From: Bin5 sp965207495
Lineage (GTDB): Bacteria; Chloroflexota; Anaerolineae; Caldilineales; Caldilineaceae
NCBI GenBank assembly: GCA_965207495.1
Contig: OZ242287.1
Coordinates: 5,270,001-5,334,000 of the forward strand
Direction: 5' to 3'
Length of the DNA stretch: 64,000 bases
The first letter of the stretch is position 1; every line of letters starts with the position of its first letter. The notes below the pieces were generated by a model. It did no database searches, was not told where the DNA came from, and saw only the letters and a list, made by a program, of their open reading frames with translations. Of the stretch, positions 1 through 8,571 are shown in pieces. A program made the position numbers and the translations under genes.

Positions 1-764
1 AGGCCATAACCGATGCGATGGGCGCGTATTTGCGCGCTCTGGGCGGCGATATCGTAGCAGGCTGGCAGGTGCAGTCGCTGGATGAGCTGCCTGCGAGCCG
101 GGCCGTTCTGTTGGATGTGACGCCCAGGCAAGTATTGCGGTTGGCGGGGACGCGGCTGCCGGCCGCCTACCGGCGCAGACTAGAGAGATTCCGTTATGGT
201 CCGGGTGTGTTTAAGGTGGACTATGCGTTGAGCGAGCCTGTGCCGTGGCGTGCGCAGGTATGCCACCGCGCGGGCACAGTACATCTGGGAGGCACGCTGG
301 CGGAGATCGCGGCCTCGGAAGAGGCGACGAGCGGCGGGCGCATTGCGGAGCGGCCCTATGTGCTGGTTGCGCAGCACAGCCTGTTTGACAGGACGCGTGC
401 GCCGGCGGGCAAGCATACGTTGTGGGCCTATTGCCATACGCCCCATGCCTCGACCACCGACATGACGGCAGCGATCGAAGCGCAGATCGAACGGTTCGCC
501 CCCGGTTTTCGGGACACGGTTCTGGCGCGATCGGTTATCAACAACGCCGACTACGAACGCTACAACCCCAACTATGTGGGCGGCGACATCAACAGCGGCG
601 TACAGGACTTTCGCCAGCTCTGGACGCGGCCGCTGCTGCGGTTTCCCCCGTACAGCACTCCGGTGGCCGGACTGTACCTCTGTTCCGCTTCCACGCCGCC
701 CGGTGGCGGCGTCCACGGTATGTGCGGATTCAACGCAGCCCGCGCGGCGCTAAGACGGCTTTAG
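1..764 (+). CDS. FAD-dependent oxidoreductase, phytoene desaturase-like (C-terminal part)
   Basis: The reading frame is open to the first base of the window, so this is the C-terminal part of a longer gene; an ATG at 18 is probably internal. The end of the protein has the pattern of the second FAD-contact segment of amine-oxidase/phytoene-desaturase flavoproteins: GLYLCSASTPPGGGVHGMCG followed by an AARAAL helix. The N-terminal dinucleotide-binding motif must lie upstream. The family oxidises or isomerises isoprenoid and related hydrophobic substrates; the substrate here is unknown. It converges on the ArsA-type gene with a 33-bp gap. Confidence 0.8.
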   Translation, partial: AITDAMGAYLRALGGDIVAGWQVQSLDELPASRAVLLDVTPRQVLRLAGTRLPAAYRRRLERFRYGPGVFKVDYALSEPVPWRAQVCHRAGTVHLGGTLAEIAASEEATSGGRIAERPYVLVAQHSLFDRTRAPAGKHTLWAYCHTPHASTTDMTAAIEAQIERFAPGFRDTVLARSVINNADYERYNPNYVGGDINSGVQDFRQLWTRPLLRFPPYSTPVAGLYLCSASTPPGGGVHGMCGFNAARAALRRL

Positions 765-797
765 GGTGGACGGCGGTCTTGCCTATTGACGCGCCGT

Positions 798-2072
798 TCA
801 GACGACGTCGCCTTGCAGGCGGGATTTCAGCTGCTCCCAGGGGCTACCCTGCAACGAATCGAGTGCGTCCTCGGCGTGGCCTTCCTGTTTGCGGAAAAGG
901 ATGTTCAGCCGGTCGCCTTCGTATTTGGCGCCGTCGATCTTGAGCCGGGCCAGGCCGATTGGGAGGGCGATATTGCGCTTCCAGTTGCCGATGCGGACGA
1001 TGAGCTCGTCCACGACACTGCGGTGCAGGTTCACCTCTTCTTTGGCGACCAAAGGCAGGGCGATGCTGAGGATGTAGTGACCGTTGCGGGCGAAGATTTT
1101 CTGCGGTTCCCCTTGATAGAAGAGGCGGGTGGGGTCGCCTTCGCCCCCGCGCTCCAGATCGTCTCCAAAGATGGTGGCGGCCATGCGCCGGAGCATTTTC
1201 TGGCCCAGCACTTCCTCCTGAAAGAAGGGGATGCGGGAGATGGGGAGCGGCTGGAAGGCTTCTTCAACGAAGGCTAGATTGCGCCGCTGCGCTTCGATCC
1301 AGCCACTGAAGTAGGCATCTTGCAGTTCTTGCGGGAAGACGCGATTGCAGACAACGGAATCGACGGCATAGCCATAGAGGTTGAGGTAGGCATAGGCGCG
1401 CTGCGCTTCCTTTATGACCATTTTCTCCGGGTTGATCACCAGGCGCATACTGCTGACCCGGCTGTCGCTAAGAAGGAGGCTGGTACGCTCGAGGACGTTC
1501 ACCAGATCTTCGACGCTTTCGAAGAGGCCGTCGTCCGGCAGCGGGATGTCGCTCATACGGGACACGATAGGCCGTGCGATCTGGAGCGTGCGGCGTTCGA
1601 AGGGCATAATCTTCTCGATATACCAGCGGGCGATATCGGGAAAACTGAGCAGCTGCAGAGTGGAGCCGGTCGGCGCGGCGTCGATAATGATCGTGTCGTA
1701 GTCGCCGCTGTCGGCCAGATGTGAAATGTGCATGAGGCTGGCAAGCTCTGCCATGCCGGGCAGTACGGAAGTTTCTTCGGCGACCAACGAATCCATGCCG
1801 CGCCAGGAGAAGAGTACATTCAGGTATTCCTGCACGCGCCCCCAGTACTTATCCATTTGATGGAGCAGATCGATCTCCTGCCCCCACAGATTTGGCGCCA
1901 GCTCCACCAGTTCGCTGCCGATGCGGGTGTCAAAGCTGTCGCCCAGACTGTGGGCGGAGTCGGTGCTGAGGACGACGGTTCGGTAGCCCAGTTCAGCGCA
2001 TCGCAGTGCGCAGGCCGCGCTGACACTGGTTTTGCCGACTCCGCCTTTCCCTGTATAGAGAAGAATTCGCAT
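798..2072 (-). CDS. ArsA-family (GET3-like) ATPase with C-terminal HSP20-like domain
   Basis: The N-terminus has the deviant Walker A GKGGVGKTS, followed by STDSAHSLGDSF and the IIIDAAPTGST switch region, as in ArsA/Get3 ATPases that couple ATP hydrolysis to arsenite export or membrane-protein targeting. No arsenic genes are nearby, so a targeting or unknown role is as likely. The last ~90 residues (from about NGHYILSIALPLV) resemble the alpha-crystallin/HSP20-like domain found on many bacterial ArsA homologues. I chose the ATG at 2072: GGAG lies 8 nt upstream. A GTG at 2081 is in frame but overlaps that ribosome-binding site. The length of 424 aa suits a single-ATPase-domain member. Confidence 0.9.
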   Translation of the reverse strand: MRILLYTGKGGVGKTSVSAACALRCAELGYRTVVLSTDSAHSLGDSFDTRIGSELVELAPNLWGQEIDLLHQMDKYWGRVQEYLNVLFSWRGMDSLVAEETSVLPGMAELASLMHISHLADSGDYDTIIIDAAPTGSTLQLLSFPDIARWYIEKIMPFERRTLQIARPIVSRMSDIPLPDDGLFESVEDLVNVLERTSLLLSDSRVSSMRLVINPEKMVIKEAQRAYAYLNLYGYAVDSVVCNRVFPQELQDAYFSGWIEAQRRNLAFVEEAFQPLPISRIPFFQEEVLGQKMLRRMAATIFGDDLERGGEGDPTRLFYQGEPQKIFARNGHYILSIALPLVAKEEVNLHRSVVDELIVRIGNWKRNIALPIGLARLKIDGAKYEGDRLNILFRKQEGHAEDALDSLQGSPWEQLKSRLQGDVV

Positions 2073-2267
2073 CAAAATCACTCCGTGAATTCGTTTGCGA
2101 GCGGGCGTTGCGTTTTTGGTTGGTCATGTACAAAAAAGTACGCCGCAGGGCCGAAATGGTTCCCGACAATGTCCGAAACCTGGGGCGGCCGGTACGGCGC
2201 AATGCTGCTGCAGAGTCAGTTGTGGCAGTTGCGGTGTCTGTACTTCAGTTGACTCTAGTCAATACCC

Positions 2268-4073
2268 TCACGAGATCATGGGCGGGGCTACCCTTCTCGC
2301 GGCGTTATTTTCGTCGGTGGTATCAGTCCCGGCATCGTCATCGGCGTCCTCTTCCCCCTCTGCGGGGAGGATGTCCACGAGCGCCGCGAGAATCCAGAAG
2401 CCATTTTCGAGCTGTAACCATTCTTCGTCATCGGACCGATCGACGAGGGTCAACTGTGTACCGGCGGGGGCGAAGTCGACAATCGTTGCATCGAGGCCGG
2501 GGCCGTCGCGCAGATTGGAGTCGGTGTTTACGGTTGCGAACAGAACCGGTGTAATCTCTTCCAGTGTATCCTGTTCGTCTTCGTCAGTTTGCTCTTCTTG
2601 CAGGTCCTCGTCGGTCTGCGTTTCCTGTTCGTCCTCGTCAGTCTGCTCTTCTTGCTCGTCCTCGCCGGTCTGCGTTTCCTGTTCGTCTTCGTCAGTTTGC
2701 TCTTCTTGCTCGTCCTCGCCGGTCTGCGTTTCCTGTTCGTCCTCGTCAGTTTGCTCTTCCTGCTCGTCCTCGGTTGTTTCCGCGGATTCTACGGGCAGGT
2801 CTGCGGGGACATTGGCTACAAGAGCGGCGGAGATCCAAGATCCATCTTCAAGTTTCAGCCATTCACCGGTTTCGTCCTGGCCCACAATTGTCAGTACCTG
2901 GCCGTCCTCGGCGCCGTCCACCCGTTCAAATTCAACGCCCGGCCCGGCGCGCAGGTTGGCGCCGAGGGGGGCAATGACGACGGGTTGCGGTTGCTCAGCG
3001 TCCGTCTCCGACTGTTCTGTTTCTGGCGCTGTCTGTTCGTCGACCGTATCAGACTGCTCTGTATCGGTTTGTTCGGTGTCTTCCTGCGTCTCTTCTGTTT
3101 CTGCCTGTTGTTCGTCGGTGCCGGTTTGCTCGGCTTCCTGTTGCTCTGTGTCGGCAGCAGTCATCTGATCTGACAGGCCGTCCTCGTCGACAACAGGTAC
3201 GTCGACGGCTTCAGCGACGAGGGCGGCAAAGAGCCAGTCGCCGCTTTCGAGCAGATACCATGCGCCATCGATGGAAATACCAACGATGAGAGCTTCTTCG
3301 TCGAAATTGATGCCCCCGACGCGGTCGTATTCGACGCCGGGGCCGGCGCGCAGGTTGGAGTCGGCGTTGACAGCAACGCTGACAGGCAGGAGCTCTGTCG
3401 ATGGCGAATCTGATTCTATGTCAGAAGGCGGCACCGGCTCTTGAGGGTCTTCAGCAGGTTGCTGCGTCTCAATTACTACGATAGAGACCTGGTCAAGCGG
3501 GGCTTCGACGAGGTCAGCGGCGTTAATCCAAGTACCGTCTTCCAGGCGATACCAGTTCCCGGTGGGATCGCGGCCGTTGACGTCAACCGTTCCGCCTGCT
3601 GCCACGAGCCCGATGACGTCAGCATCTTCGCTGGGAGCGGAGCGCAAGTCGGCTTGGCCAGCCTCTGAGACTGAGACCGAGATGATGGTTTCGGGAGCGG
3701 GGGTCTCTTCATCGTCGTCGGAGCTCATTGCCGGCGCGGTAGTCGGTGTCGGTGAAGGCACGGGCGGCGGCGTGGCGGTAGGGGGCTCGGGCTCTGGCGT
3801 GGAAGTAGGCGCGGTGGACAGCGCGGCGTCAGGTGTAGGCGTTTCCGTAGCTGCAGGTTCAGTGGGAGGCTGCACGCCGATTCCTGGCACCAGTGAATCG
3901 GTGAAGGATCGCCACTGTTCACGCAGCACTTGCGGGTTGGTGATATCTCGAACTGGCGCAGGCAGGAGCTGGTGAAGATCAGGCGCGAAAAAACCGGCCA
4001 GCAGTGCAAGAATGAGACTGAGCCAGACGATACTTACGAGAACCGCGGCGATTCTCTTCAAAATTCCTGCCAT
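2268..4073 (-). CDS. Membrane-anchored protein with four SH3b domains and acidic repeat linker
   Basis: The 601-aa protein starts with a hydrophobic helix (about residues 8-28), then a Pro/Thr-rich stretch. Four bacterial SH3-like (SH3b) modules follow, each with an NLRAGPG-type motif (variants LRSAP, NLRAGPG twice, NLRDGPG) and a W-x-x-L-E-x-G-x-W core. Between modules 3 and 4 lies a strongly acidic linker built from repeats of EEQTDEDEQETQTGEDEQ. SH3b modules usually bind cell-wall or surface polymers, so an envelope role outside the membrane is inferred; no catalytic domain is visible. The ribosome-binding site is weak (AGAAAAG). No obvious operon partner. Confidence 0.8.
   Translation of the reverse strand: MAGILKRIAAVLVSIVWLSLILALLAGFFAPDLHQLLPAPVRDITNPQVLREQWRSFTDSLVPGIGVQPPTEPAATETPTPDAALSTAPTSTPEPEPPTATPPPVPSPTPTTAPAMSSDDDEETPAPETIISVSVSEAGQADLRSAPSEDADVIGLVAAGGTVDVNGRDPTGNWYRLEDGTWINAADLVEAPLDQVSIVVIETQQPAEDPQEPVPPSDIESDSPSTELLPVSVAVNADSNLRAGPGVEYDRVGGINFDEEALIVGISIDGAWYLLESGDWLFAALVAEAVDVPVVDEDGLSDQMTAADTEQQEAEQTGTDEQQAETEETQEDTEQTDTEQSDTVDEQTAPETEQSETDAEQPQPVVIAPLGANLRAGPGVEFERVDGAEDGQVLTIVGQDETGEWLKLEDGSWISAALVANVPADLPVESAETTEDEQEEQTDEDEQETQTGEDEQEEQTDEDEQETQTGEDEQEEQTDEDEQETQTDEDLQEEQTDEDEQDTLEEITPVLFATVNTDSNLRDGPGLDATIVDFAPAGTQLTLVDRSDDEEWLQLENGFWILAALVDILPAEGEEDADDDAGTDTTDENNAARRVAPPMIS
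2575..2772 (-). repeat. In-frame tandem repeat coding an acidic linker
   Basis: Within the SH3b gene a ~54-bp unit (18 codons: EQTDEDEQETQTGEDEQE with small changes) is repeated about three to four times. The DNA units are nearly identical, which suggests recent expansion by slippage or unequal crossover. The coordinates are approximate because the ends are degenerate. Confidence 0.85.
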
Positions 4074-4930
4074 TAAGCTTTTCTCGTCACGTGATATGAG
4101 TGAAATGAATGGAAGAGACCATTCTTCGGCCCGACCGATTCGGCCTTCGACATTACGGGTCGGGGTGCGAAGGAGTTTTGCATGAGAAAAGCTTCAGTAC
4201 AGTGCTTACGGTATGGTGAAAAGAGAGCCATAGATAATGAAGGGTGGCTCTCAGATATCCGGCGGTTTTCTACAGAAATTTAGTGTAGCATAACACGAAA
4301 TTGTCTACAATTACGCTATTTTGGTGGGTATTGTCCCATATATAGTGCCGCTTTGAGGGAGTGGCTGCCTGGGCCAGCAGGTGCGCAAGGTCTTCTAAGA
4401 GAATTCACATTGATTGGAATGGCGTGCGCTGTTTGGAATGGCGTGCGCTGTTTGTAACGGCGCAGCCGCTGTCTTCGTCCTGCAAAGTTGGACAGGTCAG
4501 GAGGCAGGGAAGACAACGCGTTCTTTTTCTTGGAGCGGGCCTGACCGGGGAAATTGCTGTGTAGAGGCCCAATGCACATGGAATGCTAACTTTACCGCAA
4601 CATAAACGCAACTTTCCAATGTTAGACTACTTTCGAGAGTAGAGAATCTGATGCCATGTCGATGATGCGCTGTCGATAAGAATTCTGTAAGGAGAGAAAG
4701 TATAGAATTCGTTGACTAAGACTGCTATACTTTAGACAGTGTACAGTTACTGAATCGGTTGTCGGGACGAACCGGAGCAGTTTTTGAAAACGAGTCTTTT
4801 GCGGCACAGATTTTATACAGGTATGGCGTAGGTAGTGGCTGATGTCCGGCGGAAGTGTCCTATTTGCCCGCCCTAGCTGGCACCCTTGTATGAGCCCGGC
4901 ATTGCGGCGCAGCCAGAAAGGATGTGATAT
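4074..4930. other. Intergenic region between divergent SH3b and crp-like genes
   Basis: This 857-bp gap separates divergently transcribed genes, so both promoters should lie here. I see no gene that looks coding. It holds a 19-bp perfect direct duplication (4415-4452). A TATACT hexamer near 4726 could serve the regulator gene, but no matching -35 stands out. The overall AT content is higher than in the flanking genes. Confidence 0.5.
4415..4452. repeat. 19-bp perfect tandem duplication
   Basis: The 19-bp unit that begins TGGAATGGCGTGCGCTG occurs twice head to tail at 4415-4433 and 4434-4452, about 480 bp upstream of the Crp/Fnr-type gene. It could be a doubled regulatory site or a simple slippage product. 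Confidence 0.9.
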
Positions 4931-5635
4931 ATGTTCAATAATTCCTATCGACACACTGTAGCGGACGATGTTCTGGGCCGAAAGCCTGAACTTTTGCAGA
5001 CTTTGATGGATCTTCACAACGACGACCCGTCTTTCGGGAAGCATGTGCGCATGCGCTCATATCGACCGCACGAGGTTGTTGCCGATGCGACTGCTCTGAA
5101 GAGAGAGATGTTCGTGCTCATGCAAGGCAAAATCAACCTGGTGTGCCCAAATCAAGAGGGACGCCGGCTGGTGATAGGCAGCTTGGAGCCGGCGGCCATT
5201 TTTGGCGAGGGCGCATTGAACAGGCCGCAGGAGGCCAACGTTTTCGCGGAAGCGGACACTGATGTGGTGGTCTGGTCGATTCCGGCAGCCGAGGCGCGAA
5301 ATATGACGCTTCAGTATCCCATTTTGGGATGGGGAATGCTGCAGACGTACGGCAGGCGGCTCCTTCAGGTAGAGGACAGGCTGGAAGATGTTGCCTATAA
5401 GAAGCTGCCGGAGCGGCTGGCGGCACTGCTGGTTGAACTGTGCAGCGACACGGAAGAGACAATTCAGGGAGTCAGTCATCAGGTTCTTGCGGACCGGCTC
5501 GGAACATATCGAGAGACGGTCAGCGCCATCTTGCGGGATTTCAAGCGGCAGGGTCTGGTGGAACTGGGGTACCGACGAATTGGAATTCTTGATGTTGAGA
5601 CGTTGAAGGAGATCGCCGGCATCTGGGAGTGGTAG
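4931..5635 (+). CDS. Crp/Fnr-family transcriptional regulator
   Basis: This is a 234-aa protein with the classical layout. Residues ~30-140 form a cyclic-nucleotide-binding-type beta-roll (IFGEGAL in the phosphate-binding-cassette position). A long dimer helix follows, then a C-terminal winged helix-turn-helix with VLADRLGTYRETVSAILRDF as recognition region (about 177-200). No Cys cluster like the Fnr iron-sulphur site is evident, so it is not a typical Fnr. Effector and targets are unknown. The ATG is preceded by AAAGGA at about 9 nt. A GC-rich hairpin follows the stop codon, so it is probably monocistronic. Confidence 0.92.
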   Translation: MFNNSYRHTVADDVLGRKPELLQTLMDLHNDDPSFGKHVRMRSYRPHEVVADATALKREMFVLMQGKINLVCPNQEGRRLVIGSLEPAAIFGEGALNRPQEANVFAEADTDVVVWSIPAAEARNMTLQYPILGWGMLQTYGRRLLQVEDRLEDVAYKKLPERLAALLVELCSDTEETIQGVSHQVLADRLGTYRETVSAILRDFKRQGLVELGYRRIGILDVETLKEIAGIWEW

Positions 5636-5644
5636 AGGCGATAA

Positions 5645-5681
5645 GCGGGGCAGCGGCGACGCCTGGTTGACGCTGCCCCGC
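5645..5681 (+). terminator. GC-rich hairpin after the crp-like gene
   Basis: The 11-bp arms GCGGGGCAGCG and CGCTGCCCCGC are perfectly complementary around a 15-nt loop, 10 nt after the stop codon. There is no T-run, so it is either a weak intrinsic terminator or an RNA-stabilising hairpin. Confidence 0.55.
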
Positions 5682-5910
5682 GGCTGCCGGTGTTCGGAGG
5701 CGGCCGGGAATCGAGATGACGGCGAGTTGAACGACAGTATTCCACTTGTTGCAGGTCCCACGACAGGGGGCTGAAGTTATATTGAGAATGTGCGCCTGTC
5801 GGGCCTCGGTCTCCAGTGGATTGCACCCCGGGTTTTGTATAAGAATCTGAAATGGGGTTGATTCTCCTTGTGCGGCCAAGTTCACCGGCGGCGGAAGGCG
5901 CCGCGCGGCG

Positions 5911-6441
5911 AATTTGGGTTGCAATAAAGAAATGGGGGCATCTTGGATTTGGGGTGGGAACAGTCTGCCGGGGAAATGATGCAGGCGGTGGCTGGAATTG
6001 TTTATTGGCTCGTGGAGGGACGGGGGCAGGCGGCAGGCCAGGTCGGTTGTTTGGGGGTACAAGGCCTGCCCTTACAGGAGATTTGAGGGGAAAGGCGGGA
6101 GTGGGCGCTGGGCGGGGCGGGCGCAGCGAACTGCAGCGGTCAGTGGTCGGTGGCGCGAGACAGCAGGTGGGGGGTAGACACTGTGGGGGGTAGACACTGT
6201 TGGCTGGACACAATGCTGGGGAAGATTGAGCAAGGTGGCTGGCAAGGGCGGGGCGTTGCGGGGGCGCAGCCCCTGCACAAGGGAGGGCCGAAGGCCCGAA
6301 CGCCCAGATGCGAGGAGAGAGTGAAGAGAAGCGAGGAGCGGGTGAGACCGTCTGTTCTGCAGGGGATTGGAACTGGAACTGACGGTGGCTGGGTTGCAAC
6401 AAGAGGAATACGAAGGCTCACCCCCGTTTTGGGTTGTAACT
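5911..6441 (+). repeat. Composite intergenic repeat element, copy 1
   Basis: This is a noncoding block sharing ordered segments with 15790-16220, 45243-45540 and 49778-51050. The order is: a segment containing TCTTGGATTTGGGGTGGGAA; a module ending AAGGCCTGCCC near 6060; a GACACTGTTGGCT segment (6185-6215); a hairpin-rich segment GGGGGCGCAGCCCC with GGGCCGAAGGCCC (6260-6300); and a terminal segment TTTTGGGTTGTAAC (6427-6440). A TTTGGGTTGCAA near the left end resembles the right end, so the element may carry short terminal direct repeats. No reading frame looks coding. Confidence 0.75.
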
Positions 6442-6455
6442 AAGAAAAACCGTAG

Positions 6456-6484
6456 TTGACGTATTCCGAAAAGGCTGTTATACT
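6456..6484 (+). promoter_or_regulatory. Sigma-70-type promoter upstream of rho
   Basis: TTGACG (6456-6461) and TATACT (6479-6484) are separated by exactly 17 bp. It lies about 390 nt upstream of the rho start codon and immediately right of repeat copy 1. Confidence 0.7.
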
Positions 6485-6879
6485 GTTTGTCGATACTGCA
6501 GGTTTGCCTCCGCCCTAAATGTCCGCTTCGACTATCCAAACAGAACTTAGTAAAGTAGCCGGCTTGCTCTATACGCAATTGGCGATGATCGATTCAGAAT
6601 GGCCGAGCAGAGCGGATGGCGGTCGCGGATAGGTGGTAGAAGCGGCTGATGAACCGTCAAGCGCACCTCTTTCGCATTTACCCAACCCTGGCGTAAGTCA
6701 ATTCACTAAGAAAATCTGTCCGAATTCGGGCAATCCCCAAAGAATGTATAGTGCAGACTGATCGTATTCACGACTTGACGACAGCGCGCGCTTTCAGCAC
6801 TCTCACTCGTATGCAAATGAAACTGTCCTATTGCGCAAGCAATGTGTGACTTTTTGTTGAGCCTGACAAGGAATGAACT
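6485..6879 (+). other. Long untranslated leader of rho
   Basis: There are ~390 nt between the predicted promoter and the rho ATG with no supported gene. In E. coli and others rho limits its own synthesis through its leader, so an autoregulatory leader is plausible; I could not identify a defined RNA fold. Another promoter inside this stretch cannot be excluded. Confidence 0.4.
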
Positions 6880-8139
6880 ATGGAAACGTTTAGTATGACA
6901 ATGGCCGAATTGGAGGACTGCACTCTGGATGAGCTCAGAGAGATAGCGCGCTCCTTGGCTATAAGCGGATATACCCGCTTGAAGAAACATGATCTAATCA
7001 TTCTGTTATTGCGGGCCAACGCCGAAAAACAGGGATATATTTTTGGAGGGGGAATCCTGGAAATCGTACAGGACGGCATTGGTTTCCTCCGAAGCGACCA
7101 TCTTCTGCCGGGACCGGAAGACGTATACGTCAGCCAGAGCCAGATTCGTCGCTTTGGATTGCGAACGGGAGATCTGGTTGTTGGCCAGGTACGGCCGCCA
7201 AAGGACACGGAGAAGTATTACGGACTGCTAAAGGTGGAGGCGGTGAATGGCCTTGACCCTGAAGAGGCCAAGCGGCGTCCGGTGTTCGAGAAGCAGACGC
7301 CGATATTCCCAGACGAGCAGATCTATCTGGAAACCAAGCCGAATTTACTGGCCACCCGGATGATCGACTTGTTGTCGCCAATCGGCCGCGGCCAACGCGG
7401 AATGATTGTCAGCCCTCCCAAAGCTGGCAAGACGACCATTTTGAAGCGCATCGCGAACGGTATGTCGAGCAATTATGACGACCTGCATTTGATGGTCGTG
7501 CTGATCGGTGAGCGGCCCGAGGAAGTTACGGATATGGACCGTTCTGTGGAAGCGGAGGTCATCAGCAGCACTTTTGACGAACCGGTCCAGAACCATGTGC
7601 GGGTAGCGGAAATGGCCTTGGAACGGGCCAAGCGCCTGACTGAGGGCAACCGCGATGTGGTGATATTGCTGGACAGCATTACGCGCCTCACCCGTGCGTA
7701 TAACTTGACAGTGCCTCCGTCGGGCCGCACGCTATCGGGCGGGATCGATCCGGCGGCGCTCTATCCACCAAAGCGGTTTTTTGGGGCGGCCCGGAACCTG
7801 GAGGAGGGGGGCAGCCTGACAATTGTTGCGACCTGTCTTGTTGAAACGGGCAGCCGGATGGATGATGTCATTTACGAAGAGTTCAAGGGCACGGGCAATA
7901 TGGAGTTGCATCTCAACCGGCGCACGTCGGAGCGGCGTATCTTCCCGGCCATTGATATTGAGCGGAGCAGCACGCGAGCGGAAGAGAAGATGCTGGAGCC
8001 GGAGGTGCTGGCGAAGGTCTACACATTGCGTCGGATGAGCGATGCCATGGGAGGCGGCAACGAAGCGATTCTGCCGATCCTGGAACGCCTCAGCCGGACG
8101 CGAGACAACCAGGAATTCCTGGACACGCTTATCAAGTAG
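6880..8139 (+). CDS. rho: Transcription termination factor Rho
   Basis: This is the 419-aa RNA-dependent ATPase/helicase that ends transcription on unstructured RNA. It has a Rho N-terminal helical domain (~10-50), a cold-shock-like RNA-binding domain (~53-120), and a RecA-type motor with Walker A SPPKAGKTT (178-186). Other conserved segments are VLIGERPEEVTDM, LLDSITRLTRAYN, the Q-loop region SGRTLSGGIDPAAL and GTGNMELHLNR. It has normal length with no insertion. The ATG is preceded by AAGGA at 7 nt. No neighbour is cotranscribed at close spacing. Confidence 0.98.
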   Translation: METFSMTMAELEDCTLDELREIARSLAISGYTRLKKHDLIILLLRANAEKQGYIFGGGILEIVQDGIGFLRSDHLLPGPEDVYVSQSQIRRFGLRTGDLVVGQVRPPKDTEKYYGLLKVEAVNGLDPEEAKRRPVFEKQTPIFPDEQIYLETKPNLLATRMIDLLSPIGRGQRGMIVSPPKAGKTTILKRIANGMSSNYDDLHLMVVLIGERPEEVTDMDRSVEAEVISSTFDEPVQNHVRVAEMALERAKRLTEGNRDVVILLDSITRLTRAYNLTVPPSGRTLSGGIDPAALYPPKRFFGAARNLEEGGSLTIVATCLVETGSRMDDVIYEEFKGTGNMELHLNRRTSERRIFPAIDIERSSTRAEEKMLEPEVLAKVYTLRRMSDAMGGGNEAILPILERLSRTRDNQEFLDTLIK

Positions 8140-8571
8140 ACATGTGGGCAGGTGGGTCGGCGCCCAGCGCGGAACACCGAGGGAACATTCGAAAGCCGGG
8201 CCGGCAGGGGGTCTGACTGGCGGTCCGAAACTTGAGTGGCTGGGATGGGCCTTGTAGAACGGACTGTTTGACAGAAAAATGACGCTTAACCTACGTTTTC
8301 CCTACGGTATCCGACCTTACTGCATTTGAAGGGGAAAAAACTGAGTTGAGACCTAAGATCTAATTTGTACAGTCTCCAATTTATCTCTATAATGGCATTC
8401 TTGAAGGGAATCGGGCCGTTTTGAGTTCTTGAATGGCCGACGGCTCGCTCTTGGCTGTGGAAGAAGTAAATCCGAAAGCATCCTACCCCCACCCCGCAGT
8501 TTTTTGAGGTTTGCGTTTATTGTACATTGTGGTACAGTTTTGTGCTGTACCCTTAGTCTTGGGCAGGTTGT
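8140..8571. other. Intergenic region between rho and the M23 peptidase gene
   Basis: This 432-bp gap holds no supported gene. It contains a predicted plus-strand promoter (8365-8393). No clear terminator for rho was seen. Confidence 0.5.
8365..8393 (+). promoter_or_regulatory. Promoter candidate for the M23 peptidase gene
   Basis: A perfect TATAAT (8388-8393) lies 17 bp downstream of a weak -35, TTGTAC (8365-8370). The start codon at 8572 leaves a leader of about 170 nt. Confidence 0.6.

Noticed and set aside
798..2072. Arsenical pump ATPase (arsA) by name
   Set aside because: The fold fits, but no arsenic genes are nearby and the HSP20-like tail is typical of homologues without a proven arsenic role.
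5479..6402. 307-aa minus-strand open frame
   Set aside because: Overlaps the crp-like gene and the repeat element; composition is Pro/Arg/Ser-rich as expected of noncoding GC-rich DNA.
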